Shown here piece by piece: positions 10,175-19,580 of a DNA stretch of 31,437 nt. Numbering within the stretch: position 1 is the stretch's first letter; every line of letters begins with the position of its first letter. The position numbers were made by a program, and so were the translations under genes. Below the pieces are notes generated by a model that was given only the letters and a program-made list of their open reading frames with translations, did not search any database and had not been told where the DNA came from. The DNA comes from Zychaea mexicana (Eukaryota > Mucoromycota > Mucoromycetes > Mucorales > Lichtheimiaceae): positions 1 through 31,437 of the forward strand of contig NW_026516899.1 of the NCBI RefSeq assembly GCF_025766255.1, written 5' to 3'.

Positions 10175-11996
10175 CTACATCTTGTCAATAAGTTGCTTCA
10201 TTAAATCTAAAAAGCTCTGTTGTGTGTGTTGCTGTTGCTAGTGGCGCCTTTCTTGAGCTTCAAGGATTTCCTTATGTTGCTGATCGAGTAGCTCGATCAG
10301 CTGTGACCTCGCTTCCTCGCTCTGCTGGTTGGCGGCATCGATCCGCTCAAGCACATCTTCATGCCGCAATTCTGCAGGAGTCAATCGTCTACGTCTTGCG
10401 GATGGCTGCAGCGTGCTGTCGGTTGCTGTTTATGTATCGGCGCGACGACGAATGCCTCAGAAAGAATCGAACTGGAATTCACGATTGAACCTCGGGTCAT
10501 CCTTCAGTAACGCATGCATGTCATCATATAAATACCAGTCGTCTATGTCACCGGACCCTCCAGTCTACCGATGGCGTTCGGTAAAGCACGAATGGTAACG
10601 ACTGCACATTCTTTCCCACTTGGTTTTGATGGCGCGCTTAGTTCGTACATTACCGAAAGTTTCGACAGTACTGTTATCATTCGTGAGGTCGGAAGCCGAT
10701 GGATCTGTTGCTGCTGTTGCTGCTGCTGCTAATGACGTTGCTTGATCGTCGCTCGAAATACTGCTCGGCTCGACGACAAGAGACGAAGGTGCTGGCTGCT
10801 GCTCATCCAAAGACTGTTCGCTTTCTTGAGTGCCATCAGTAACAATTGGTGATGCTAGAGGTGTACACTCTTTCTTGAAATCTTCAATGATTGCATCCCA
10901 TGTACGGCTGCAATGATTGTTGTCTCTTGGATGCGTAAGCTCATCATAATGCTTAGAGACTGCGGTTAGCAAAGCAATACCCTTATTCCAGCATAAAAAT
11001 AAGAGTTGGTAGTTCCCCCCCTCATTTTTTTTTGAATTTTAAGGTCAGCCGCCAGAGACTCTGTACTGGGCAGCAGAGGGGCATTTGACAAAGTACTTAT
11101 TCTACCCCAAATTTAACTTTGAAAGTCAGTTGCGAGAGAGTGTAAAGACAGTTGAAAAAAACATTAAAGTGTACTTGTCATCTTGTTTCATAAGAGAATT
11201 GTATATTTCAACTATATGAAAGGTAAGTAAAGAGAGAATGGGAGGGGCAAGATCTTACTACTACAAGAGGAGAAACAAAAATGGAGGTGAAAAAGGAAGT
11301 TGTAAAGAAGTAATAATAACAAACCAAGTTTATTTCTTATATGAAAAGTGGTTTGTTTTTTACCTCCATTTTTGTTTTTCTTATTGTAGTAGTAAGATCT
11401 TGCCTCTCCCATTCTCTCTTTACTTACCTTTCATATGGTTGAAATATACAATTCTCTTATGAAACAAGATGACAAGTACACTTTAATGTTTTTTTCAACT
11501 GTCTTTACACTCTCTCGTAACTGACTTTCAAAGTTAAATTTGGGGTAGAATAAGTACTTTGTCAAATGCCCCTCTGCTGCCCAGTACAGTGTCTCTGGTG
11601 GCTGACCTTAAACTTCAAAAAATTTGAGGGGGGGAACTACCAACTCTTATTTTTGTGCCGGAATAAGGGAATTGTTAGCAAAGCCCTTTCTTCAGCCTCA
11701 ATCCAATGTTCAGGGGAGCTTTGTGTCGGGACAGAAGATTAGGATGCGGTGGTGTCGTTGTTGCTTTCATTGCTTTGCATGTTGCTGTTGGACTGGTTAT
11801 TGGCTTGAACAACAGGAGTGCTGCTTCGATTGTCGCTACTATTACTATGACCACCACGACCGCCACGACTACTACGACCGCTACGACTGCCATGACCACG
11901 ACCGCCACGACTTCCAGAGCCACTGCCACGACCTGCACCACCAGGATTAACGATAACAATTGAGAGTTCACAAGGTGTTTGTTCTTGGGATGACAT
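10175..11996 (-). pseudogene. Myb/SANT-like DNA-binding protein of the Harbinger element, split by a foldback insertion
   Basis: The minus-strand gene starts at 11996 (MSSQEQTPCELSIVIVNPGG) with a long RG/SG-rich leader. It meets an in-frame TAA near 11738 and continues in the same frame with SSPEHWIEAEERALLT, interrupted by the 698-bp foldback element at the T codon. The frame resumes beyond it with AVSKHYDELTHPRDNNHCS, then WDAIIEDFKKEC, a Ser/Ala-rich linker, and KTKWERMCSRYHSCF. Further decayed frames follow: DIDDWYLYDDMHALLKDD, a basic PSARRRRLTPAEL segment, then a Gln/Glu-rich coiled-coil tail ending near 10175. Harbinger elements need such a second protein for nuclear import and end binding. 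The trihelix/Myb call rests on the spaced Trp residues and the context. Confidence 0.8.
10965..11684. mobile_element. 698-bp foldback MITE with 11-bp target-site duplication
   Basis: The element occupies 10976-11673 and is palindromic along nearly its whole length. The outer arms begin aatacccttattcc and end ggaataagggaatt. Next inward come a C-run/G-run, a gtcagccgccagagact block, and then the same caaagtacttattct core as the 2903-3377 element. The eleven bases gttagcaaagc flank both ends exactly (10965-10975 and 11674-11684). Removing the element and one duplicate restores an unbroken reading frame through the Myb-like domain, confirming the boundaries. The duplication length points to a Mutator-type transposase acting in trans. 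Confidence 0.93.
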
Positions 11997-12533
11997 TTTG
12001 AAAAAAAAAGTTAATTACTCATCTTCCTACTGAACGTACCTTACTTTTATATATACCCGAATCGCTTGCGGGAGAATTACATATACAGTTTTCATAAGCT
12101 GTTAGGATTGCAAACGCAAATCATAGTATCTTCACCTTCATGATAGGATCTTCACCTATCTCCATCATGCAATAATAGACTATCTGCCGCTTTTTTTGCA
12201 ACTGGTGTTTTAGTTTTCTATCAATATTCACAGTTACATCTATCATGCTGCCGGATACAACCGTAGCTGTCAGTTATACATCGGCAAAGAAATCAGAACC
12301 CTTTTTGAAGTATAATTGATGGTCATATCTAGGGGAAACTCGCATCAGTTATCACTTATCGTTGATATCCGCTATCATTACCCGTTTTAGCAACTGTGAT
12401 CTCTCAAGCAAATGGGTCGACACACGCACATTTGGAATTAGCTATGGTTTCACAGCGGGATACAAATTTTTTTTTATTTCTTCCGAATTTCCATTCTAAG
12501 AATTATGTGTCGACGTTGACTCACGTTGCTTGA

Positions 12534-12971
12534 GGTTGCTCTCATTTCGCTCCGAACAGAGAACACCATACCCCAATGTAGTAATGGAAAATAAATTTTC
12601 CGTTTTCCTTCCAAAAGAGGGCTTCTCGGAGGCCTCCAATTTTGGTAACGGCTTCTCCGATGGGAAGGCCTCCGTGGTGGCTCGCTCGGATCGATATAAA
12701 AGGAAACTGTCACTTCATGAATAATAAAAGATTGAAAGAAAAATACACCTCTATTTTCCATCTATTCTATCTGCTTTTATCAAAAAATGAACGATATTCC
12801 ACCATCAGCTATTATTCGCAATCGCGTTGTTATTCATGCAACACCTCGGGGTATGTACAGAAAAGGAAGTTTCTCGGCGCGTTGCGCCTTTATCTCGATC
12901 CGAGTAGAGAGGACTTTAAATTTTTGCAAAACTGTTTTGGGTTCTCTGTTCGGAGCGAAATGAGAGCAACC
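12534..12971. mobile_element. 438-bp MITE inserted in the Harbinger right terminal repeat
   Basis: The inverted ends of about 33 bp start ggttgctctcatttcgctcc on the left and end with the complement on the right. The trinucleotide tga occurs on both sides (12531-12533 and 12972-12974), and removing the element rejoins the Harbinger terminal repeat exactly. Inside are a TATA-like gatataaaagg (near 12691) and an ATG at 12787 opening MNDIPPSAIIRNRVVIHATP, followed at once by a gtatgt donor-like string. This may be the promoter and first exon of a parental autonomous element. Confidence 0.85.
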
Positions 12972-13164
12972 TGAGAGTACCCTAAGTGGCTTAGATCTCA
13001 TAACTTCCTAAAAAGGAAATAGACAGGTAATTGACTTCCCCCACGGCTAAACGTTTTCCCGGGGGCTTGCTAAGTGGCTTAGATCACGTGACTTCCTAAA
13101 AAGGAAATAGATAGGTAATTGGTTTTCCCGACGGCTAAACGTTTTCCTGGGCTACAGCAAAAGC

Positions 13165-14272
13165 AGATATGTATACTTAATTTTTCAAAATCTTTGCGTT
13201 GGTGAAGTGGTCTAACGCACTAGCCTTATATCCTACCTTTTGTAGAAGGCACGAGTTTAAAACCCCCTTTTACCAAACTTTAGTGTAAATGTTTTTTGAA
13301 AAACTGGTTTTTACTATTATCCAACCAATTCTGATTATTTTCATATAAATAATATACCATCAGATGCAGCTATTTTTCCTCGTTCCAATAAGTATAAAAG
13401 CATATATTTTTATATAGTAAGTCTATAGATGATCCCATTGCTTATACATTTATAGTATTATACTTTAGGAATTACTGCGCACACGACAAAACTTGACCTC
13501 ATGCACGACATTTTTTTTGGTAGCTTAGTATTCTGCAGTTGTTGTGCGCACCGTCTCTCGTGCAGTTTGAAAGACTCTGTGTACAACAAAAAACTAACGT
13601 TGCATACGACAATTTTCTTTGGCAGTTGTCGTACGTACCGTCTCTTGCACAATTTAAAAGACCCTGTGTACGACAGAACTATGATGATATATACCGTGTA
13701 ACTTGGAATGTTAACATACCGTGTATCCAAATGGCTAGCAAACAACTTATTTGTGCCAACATAAGTACTATAATATAGTGAAGCACAAGCAAGAAGATTT
13801 CTAAGTAAGCACAAAAAAACGTAGCTAAGACTATAGAAAAGTGAGTAGACGGTGCACCAAGCTTTTTCACCATTTTAATATCTATGACGGTGGTATTGGC
13901 TGCAAAGACATATCCTGTATTTCGTGTTCTAAAACTTGCTAGAGCTAGGGCTGTCATATAATTCTATTCAGTTAAAATTTTGACGGTCAATGTAATATTC
14001 GACGTATATATAATGTAAGATAATAATAATGTGTACACCAAATAGTTGAATATTTGGAGGGTGAAGAACAAAACATGTAGTAAGAAATAAGGGATCAGGA
14101 AAATAGGTTTTGATATGATTGTAAAGAACAATTAATCCGGAGACAAGGCACAAGAGCTTAAATATGAGACAAGAAGAGCATAAATCGTCGAGTACAATAA
14201 GGTAAACGACATTTGATACAAAAAAAAGTGCAGAACTGCATAAGGGGTTATGATTCGTGTTGCTTTTTATAA
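13165..14272. other. Non-coding part of right arm
   Basis: This mirrors 6289-7414, with the same two 70-bp units (about 13530-13680) and the same tRNA-like remnant, here on the plus strand at about 13195-13270. The frames at 13679-13957 and 13968-14276 duplicate those of the left arm and show no domains. Confidence 0.4.
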
Positions 14273-15244
14273 TCATTCATCACTGCTTTCACTTTCATCC
14301 GAATCCATGGTGGGATTGATGGCACTGCTGAATTTAGCACTCTTTTTCATGATATCTACTGCGTCGTCGTAAGAAACATTCTTATCTTCTTGGATAAGTC
14401 GTGCAGCTATCTCCCGAACAAGAATCTGCTGAACAAACTGAAGTGGTGGCATCGGGGCTGTATTTGCTGCTGTCAGGTGGTTCGATTTCAATAGTTCTTT
14501 CGTCAAACAATCCATAATGATTTGCATTCCACGGGGTCCATATAACCAGGCTGTTTTAAACAAAGATTTAGTAAGTTATTTTATGAGTGATAGCTTTGTA
14601 CTTACTAAAGATTTTTCAGCCCTTGCCATTCGTACGAATATGGATCGTGCAACACTTCGGCTATATTGGCTGTAGAATTCGGTTTCTATCGATTTGAATG
14701 TGCTTTCGGTTTTGCTGACTATGATATCTTGTATAACTGGTACATAATTCATTACACGTAAAGGCAAGGTCGCAAAATCGATATGAGCTGGGTAACCTTA
14801 GGCGATTCCTTCTGGTCTGATCAACATTTCTTTCCTATGAATGCTGCAGAAGTTGTATTGCTCAGTAAAGCGAACTGGTCTGGGTTTAATCTGTGCTTCA
14901 TCGAAGCAGCGGCGACGAGACGTTGAAAGTTCTTTAATGCGGCGTTCGTCTTATTTCTTATGCTTCTCCTCTTTTTGTATATATTCATCGTACTGCTTCT
15001 GTATAGCAGGAGGTAACGGTAATAGCAGGTGTGTTTGACAATGGGGACATGCTATTGCACCATGATCTAGATAGTATAATAGATGTGTTCAGAGTTACTA
15101 GAATACAAAGATACGGAGCGGCAAGTTATAGGTACCATGATGATCGCCCCACATATCAATATCGCAATCAGATTCATCTAAAATCAGAATGGGCGACGCT
15201 TGTCTTCTTTTTTCTATGCTGATTGCTGTTGAATCTTGATCCAC
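14273..15244 (-). pseudogene. RTC4-like domain protein, right-arm copy, broken
   Basis: This copy is nearly identical to the left-arm copy at 5317-6288 and carries the same TAG after PPAI, the same TAA before GYPAY and the same frame slip before YGPRG. In addition the start codon reads GTG (15242-15244) where the left arm has ATG. Shared lesions mean the gene was dead before the inverted duplication formed, or the arms have since been homogenised. Small differences (for example Gly/Ser in DIIVGKTE versus DIIVSKTE) are present. Confidence 0.7.
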
Positions 15245-15379
15245 TGTTTTTTTAATATGCAGGTACCTCCAAAACGTTTTGTGATCGTGACCTAGGTTGA
15301 TCTCGTTCTATTGCTGCTTATGTCGCTGTGATATCGGGGGCCATTGCATTTTAACAGATGATCGCAGCAAGACCGGCTC

Positions 15380-16060
15380 CTAATGGTTCCCATTCATGAA
15401 ATGCATAACGAACGGCAGGAGACTATATCGTTTGCCCGAAAGTACAGAGTATGGCAATGTCAGCAACGGCGGATGATATTTCGCCCATAGACCAGATGTA
15501 TAGCAAGCAATCAGCCGCTCCAAAGCATTGGCTACCAACTAAATATCCACGCTTCCGTCAAACCAGTACTCCTTGGGACAGTCGGCCTCAATATCACCAA
15601 AGGCGACACCATAAGACATCCTTTTGACCAGTTTTTCATATTCCGTCTGGCTGCCACCACAGATGTAAGATAAACAAATGCTTTTTCCCTTAGCCACCAT
15701 GTACTCATGCATTCTTTTTTTGATGTCGGCGTATTTATCTTGATTGCTTTTATATTCGAGATACGACAAAGTTCTGAACCTACACCATCCGTCCGGCTTT
15801 ATCTCGACCGAGTCTGTAATGTACGACAATAGAATATCTGGATGTATTGTCGAGCTACACAGCAAACGGTGTAAGTTCATATATATTAAACCACTACTAG
15901 GCAAATATATGCCTATACCTTTGATCATGTAGAGCCTGTATACTACACTTTTTGTTTGGCCAAAGCTCTTCAGAACCGTTCTCAATCATTGTAAGTTTTC
16001 TTTTTTTGACCATTGGGTTGGATTCGTTTTTTTCAGTAACAGTTTTTTTTTTATAGAATT
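15380..16060 (-). pseudogene. MULE OTU-domain fragment, right-arm copy
   Basis: This is the inverted counterpart of about 4508-5170. The OTU-like segment reads DGWCRFR, keeping the Asp and Cys but with Arg for the following Gly, and a TAG replaces a Gln codon after DGSVDI. The SWIM finger and GRPKG linker present in the left arm are missing, because the equivalent of about 3926-4507 is deleted on this side. Confidence 0.7.
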
Positions 16061-16077
16061 GCCACAGCGATTACTTA

Positions 16078-16800
16078 GTAGGTGGAGTATACCTAGTATA
16101 CCCAGGTATACCCCAGGTATACTCAAACTTTTTATTTGATATTTAGATAGAAAAACAGTCCATGAACACGATTTATTATGATGAAAAGTCCGACTTCATT
16201 AATAGGTTGTGGAGATATAAGCCATTTACTATTGAGCAAAGGGTAATCTCTAGTAAGTATGCCTAGTATACCCCAGGTATACCCCAGGTATACGCAAAAT
16301 TGGTATTTGATATTTGGATAGAAAAACGGTCTAGGAACACGATTTATTATGATGAAAAGTCCTACTTCATTAATAAGTTGTAGAGATATAAGCCATTTAA
16401 TATTGAGCAAAGGCAATCCGTACTAAGTATGCCCAGTATACCCCAGGTATACCCCAGGTATACTCATAATTTTTATTTAATGTTTGGATAAAGAAATGGT
16501 CCAGGAACACGATTTATTATAATGAAAAGTCCGACTCAATTAATAGGTTGTGGAGATATAAGCCATTTATTATTGGCAAAGGAAATCTATACCAAGTATG
16601 CCTAGTATACCCCAGGTATACCCCAGGTATACTCACAATTTTTATTTGATCTTTGGATAAAGAAATGGTCCAGGAACACGATTTATTATGATAAAATATC
16701 CTACTTCATTAATACGTTGTAGAGATGGAAGCCATTTAATATTTAGCAAAGGGTAATCTCAACTAAGTATGCCTAGTAGACCTAGGTCTACCCCAACTTT
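16078..16800 (+). repeat. 170-bp satellite, about four units
   Basis: Units repeat with the string gaacacgattta at about 16164, 16335, 16505 and 16674, giving spacings of 169-171 bp. Each has the order ccccaggtatac, tttttatttga, gaaa.gaaaagtcc, ggttgtggagatataagcca. The same family in reverse orientation lies at 2740-3575, so the satellite brackets the giant inverted structure symmetrically. Confidence 0.85.
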
Positions 16801-17018
16801 TTTTTATAAAGTATAAATCCATTTGATAAGTAAAATATATTTGAGAATATAAGAATAGAAAGGGATAAGAGTCAAAAAGAGAGAAAGGGATACAAGATAA
16901 AAGAGGCAAGAGAGATCTAATATAAAAGATAAAAAGGGGAGCAGAGAAGAAGATATAATAATTGTATATATAAAAAATCGAAAAGAGGAGAGAAGAGAGG
17001 AGAAGAGAGGTAAAGGTT
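16801..17018. other. Purine-rich tract downstream of the helicase remnant
   Basis: On the plus strand it is a long A/G-rich run (gagaaaggg, agaggagagaagagaggaga). On the minus strand it is the pyrimidine-rich 3' flank of the helicase remnant. The intact helicase gene has an equivalent purine-rich flank at 23460-23660. Confidence 0.5.
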
Positions 17019-17423
17019 CTATGTGATGAAGAAGTGTGATAAAATTATATGGCCTAGATGCATGGCATTATTTGGATATGTGTGGGGGCCAGCAGCTATA
17101 AGCCAATAGGCAAAGTCTTGTTGTAATTCGATTGCCGTAAGGTGGTTTTTGTTGTAGCCAGCTTGGCGGATAAATTGGGGCTTACGCCGATAGGCTGCCC
17201 AGCAGAGACGGTATAAGAGGTCCTCATACGTACCACTGCAGTTTGACCAGTTACCATCATGGAAGATGGTTTGGTTCCACTGATTGGGCACAAGGCATTT
17301 CTTACAGAAGCCATCCCTTACTGGCTTGACACATGCAGGATTCGATACATAGTGGTCACCAAAACAACGGAAACATTGACCAATATGAGCAATACACTGG
17401 GGAGAGGTTGCATGCTCACTAGA
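17019..17423 (-). pseudogene. Orphan C-terminal exon of a RecQ-like helicase
   Basis: The minus-strand frame contains QCFRCFGDHYVSNPACVKP, then DGFCKKCLVPNQW, NWSNCSGTYEDLLYRLCWAA and a tail with DFAYWLIA and NNAMHLGHII. It parallels the end of the intact gene at 23670-24334, which has MCFTCGIPFHNSLYQC, a Cys/Trp pair in LPACWAVF, EFASWLSN and IGNAMKLF. The Cys pairs and the final helix align, but identity is low and no intron splits it, so it derives from a different lineage of the family. The helicase, recombinase-like and N-terminal parts are missing: upstream sequence switches to the hairpin and 41-bp repeat family. It is a 5'-truncated remnant. Confidence 0.7.
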
Positions 17424-17466
17424 ATCATTTTCGGCGTGGCGACCTGGTCGCCACGGCGAAAATGAT
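17424..17466. repeat. 43-bp near-perfect hairpin
   Basis: The arms are atcattttcggcgtggcgac and gtcgccacggcgaaaatgat, with three central bases and one mismatched pair. One arm recurs at 186-209 next to the inverted end segment, and the inner gtggcgac resembles the first bases of the 41-bp repeat unit. It sits at the truncation point of the helicase remnant, so it may be two element ends joined head to head. Confidence 0.75.
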
Positions 17467-17960
17467 GACAACGATGACAACGGAAATTTATTTCAAGTGG
17501 CGACTGATGACAACGGAATGACAACGGGATTTGGGCAATGTAATTGGTGGAAAATGGCGAATCTACTGGGGAACAGCAAAGGGCGCTCCACTTTTTTTTT
17601 CTCTACCACAAAAAATACTTTACTGTACTCTTTTTTTTAATGTAATAGCGAAGACGGTTTCAAAAAAAAAAGGTAACACATCTTATGACGACCTCGCTGA
17701 AGAACATTCTGGCATTGGGGAGGGCGGCCATGTTTTAATTAGTAGATGGAGCAGAATTGTGTTGACGGATTTTGTTTCTATAGGAATTGGACTCGCTCCA
17801 ACGATTACTGTTTGAATCTGGTGTAAATTTACAAGGAAAAGAGGTAAAGGCTAGCCGTCTTTTTGCTCGTGAACGTTCTGTGCGGCCTTGTGTGTGTACT
17901 TTTGTTTCTTGTGTTAATGATTTCCTGTACATTGTATAGCCACGATGGAGAATGGCGGTG
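17467..17960. other. Intergenic, single 41-bp repeat unit and no gene
   Basis: A copy of the 41-bp repeat (aagtggcgactgatgacaac) occurs at about 17494-17534, followed by ggcaatgtaattggtggaaa as at 19046-19075. The rest is a mixture of T-runs and short frames with no recognisable product. Confidence 0.45.
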
Positions 17961-18500
17961 CTATTTCATGTACAACAACAAAAATAACAGCAATAACCAC
18001 ACAAAGCGACGACGGTCTCACGATCCACTGATTCAAATAAATAGCATACAACGACAACCAGTCGAACGAGCAGCTTCTTCCGAACACGACGGTCGTAGTG
18101 GCATGTCTCTGCGATTGTTTTTGAAGGAGTGACAGCAGGAACAGTCGGTGGATATGCGATTGTATTACACCCTACTGGCAAAAATAAAAGTAACAACCAC
18201 GAAGACGACGACGGTCTCACGAACCATGGATTCGAATTGTACACAACGACCACCAATCGAACGAGCAGCGTCTTCCGAACACGACAATTGTTGTAGCATG
18301 TCTCTGCGATGGTTTTTAAAGGAGTGGCAGCAGGAACAGTCGGTGGATATGCAATTGTATTACACTCTACTGGCAAAAATAAAAGTAACAACCACGAAGA
18401 CGACGACGGTCTCTCGATCCACTGATTCGAATTGTACACAACGACCACCAATAGAACGAGCAGCGTCTGTCGAACACGACATTTGTTGTAGCATGTCTCT
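17960..18500 (+). repeat. Three tandem units of about 195 bp
   Basis: The string gacgacggtctc recurs at 18008, 18208 and 18402 (spacings 200 and 194). Each unit also has gaacgagcagc, gaacacgac, catgtctctgcgat and ggcaaaaataa. Two more units of the family are at 22440-22800. Open frames run through parts on both strands, but the spacing is not a multiple of three, so they are not called. Confidence 0.8.
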
Positions 18501-18840
18501 GCGATGGTTTTTGAAGGAGTAGGGACAGGAACAGGGATGGATATGCGATTCTATTATACACCAGGCAACAAAAGAAATAAATTAGCACCCACCAAAAAGA
18601 ACGACGTTTTTTGCGATCCTCTACTGTTATTCTCTGTCTCTTTACTACTATCGTCATCCTCGTCATCATCAAATCACCACCACATTATCATCATCATGGG
18701 CACCACACTGCCGCAAAAGTAAATTTGTCTTGTCATCTGTTGCGTTATATCTACTTGAGCTATGTTCAGCAGGAGTGCTCGGAGAAATGGTGCTTCCGGC
18801 GCCATTGGCGTTTTTATTGGGCAAAAACAGTGTGATTTCC
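18495..18840 (+). repeat. About 330-bp direct duplication, copy A
   Basis: From tgtctctgcgat through gagtagggacaggaacaggg to ttattgggcaaaaacagtgt this is almost identical to 22793-23130. It contains a shared short frame ending in a Ser- and His-rich run (about 18504-18720), kept in both copies, but near-identity of the DNA alone explains that. Confidence 0.8.
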
Positions 18841-18852
18841 ACAAACTTTTTC

Positions 18853-19057
18853 AAGTGGCGATCGATGACAACGGAATGACAACGGGATTTTTGAAGTGGC
18901 GACCGATGACAACGGAATGACAACGGGATTTTTGAAGTGGCGACCGATGACAACGGAATGACAACGGGATTTTTGATGTGGCGACCGATGACAACGGAAT
19001 GACAACGGGATTTTTAAAGTGGCGACCGATGACAACGGAATGACAACGGGATTCGGC
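18853..19057 (+). repeat. Five tandem copies of a 41-bp unit
   Basis: Units start at 18853, 18894, 18935, 18976 and 19017, each aagtggcgaccgatgacaac followed by ggaatgacaacgggattttt and g. Variation is minimal, so the array is young. Single copies occur near 17494 and 23146. There are no unique spacers, so it is not a CRISPR array. Confidence 0.9.
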
Positions 19058-19580
19058 CAATGTAATTGGTGGAAAGTGGTGAGCAAGACAGAAAAATAGC
19101 AGGGGAGCCAGCTCCACTTCTTTTATCATTTATTTTTTTTACTCTTCAGCACACTCGTTTACTGCCGCTTTTTATTCTATACATATTGAAGCAAGGGCGC
19201 TTGCAAAAAAAGGTATCTAGCTTAAGGGATGTTTATATGCTGGAAGAGCTGTGGCATTGGGATGGCGAATGGTTTAATCTCTTTTACTAGTAGCAATTGC
19301 TGAAACTATTAGCCACTTGAAGAGGACAGCAACGTACTCCAGTAGCAACAGCAGCACTACAGCAACAAACGTTACAACAAACGGAAGTTACTGCATCTCA
19401 CGACAACAGTCAAAGTTAATTACCATACGAACGACGTGCCACATTGAAGTATGACCACAGCACACAGACAGCAAAACTTGCACCAGTCTATACAGTACAG
19501 GCCGCTTTTTTTGTATACGCTATACGAGCATGCGAATAAAGAAAGGACAACGTCGAATATATGCGATTAGCTTTCTTCAA
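19058..19580. other. Intergenic, no gene seen
   Basis: CA/AG-rich sequence (for example agcaacagcagcactacagc near 19345) with short frames only. Nothing is recognised. Confidence 0.4.

Larger units (their letters stand above)
8016..12982. mobile_element. PIF/Harbinger-type DNA transposon, non-autonomous by decay, with two nested insertions
   Basis: The left terminal repeat (8016-8051) starts gggtactctcaagcaacgtg and continues through a gtcgacaca block. The right terminal repeat (12506-12533 plus 12972-12982) is its complement, split by the MITE at 12534-12971. The flanks are tta on the left and taa on the right, compatible with insertion at a TWA-type target although the duplication is not exact. 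The element carries the expected two convergent genes: a HARBI1-type nuclease (plus) and a Myb/SANT-like DNA-binding protein (minus). Without the nested elements it would be about 3.8 kb. Confidence 0.85.
12983..16087 (-). repeat. Right arm of giant inverted duplication
   Basis: This is the reverse complement of the left arm, from the 88-bp array (two units at 12983-13150) out to about 16060, followed by the shared outer end (ctactaagtaat complement, 16056-16087). Sequence agreement is very high; differences seen include CGG for GGG in the OTU DGWC-G-FR motif, TAG for CAG near 15540, and GTG for ATG at the RTC4-like start. The central asymmetry comes from the Harbinger insertion. Confidence 0.85.

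Noticed and set aside
11624..11971. Plus-strand frames rich in Thr or Tyr/Asp/His opposite the RG-rich leader
   Set aside because: They are antisense shadows of the Gly/Ser/Arg-rich N terminus of the Myb-like gene.
17966..18522. Open frames through the 195-bp repeats on both strands
   Set aside because: Unit spacing (200 and 194) is not a multiple of three, no domain is recognised, and both strands are equally open.
18853..19057. Possible CRISPR array
   Set aside because: The units are directly adjacent without unique spacers, and the setting is eukaryotic.
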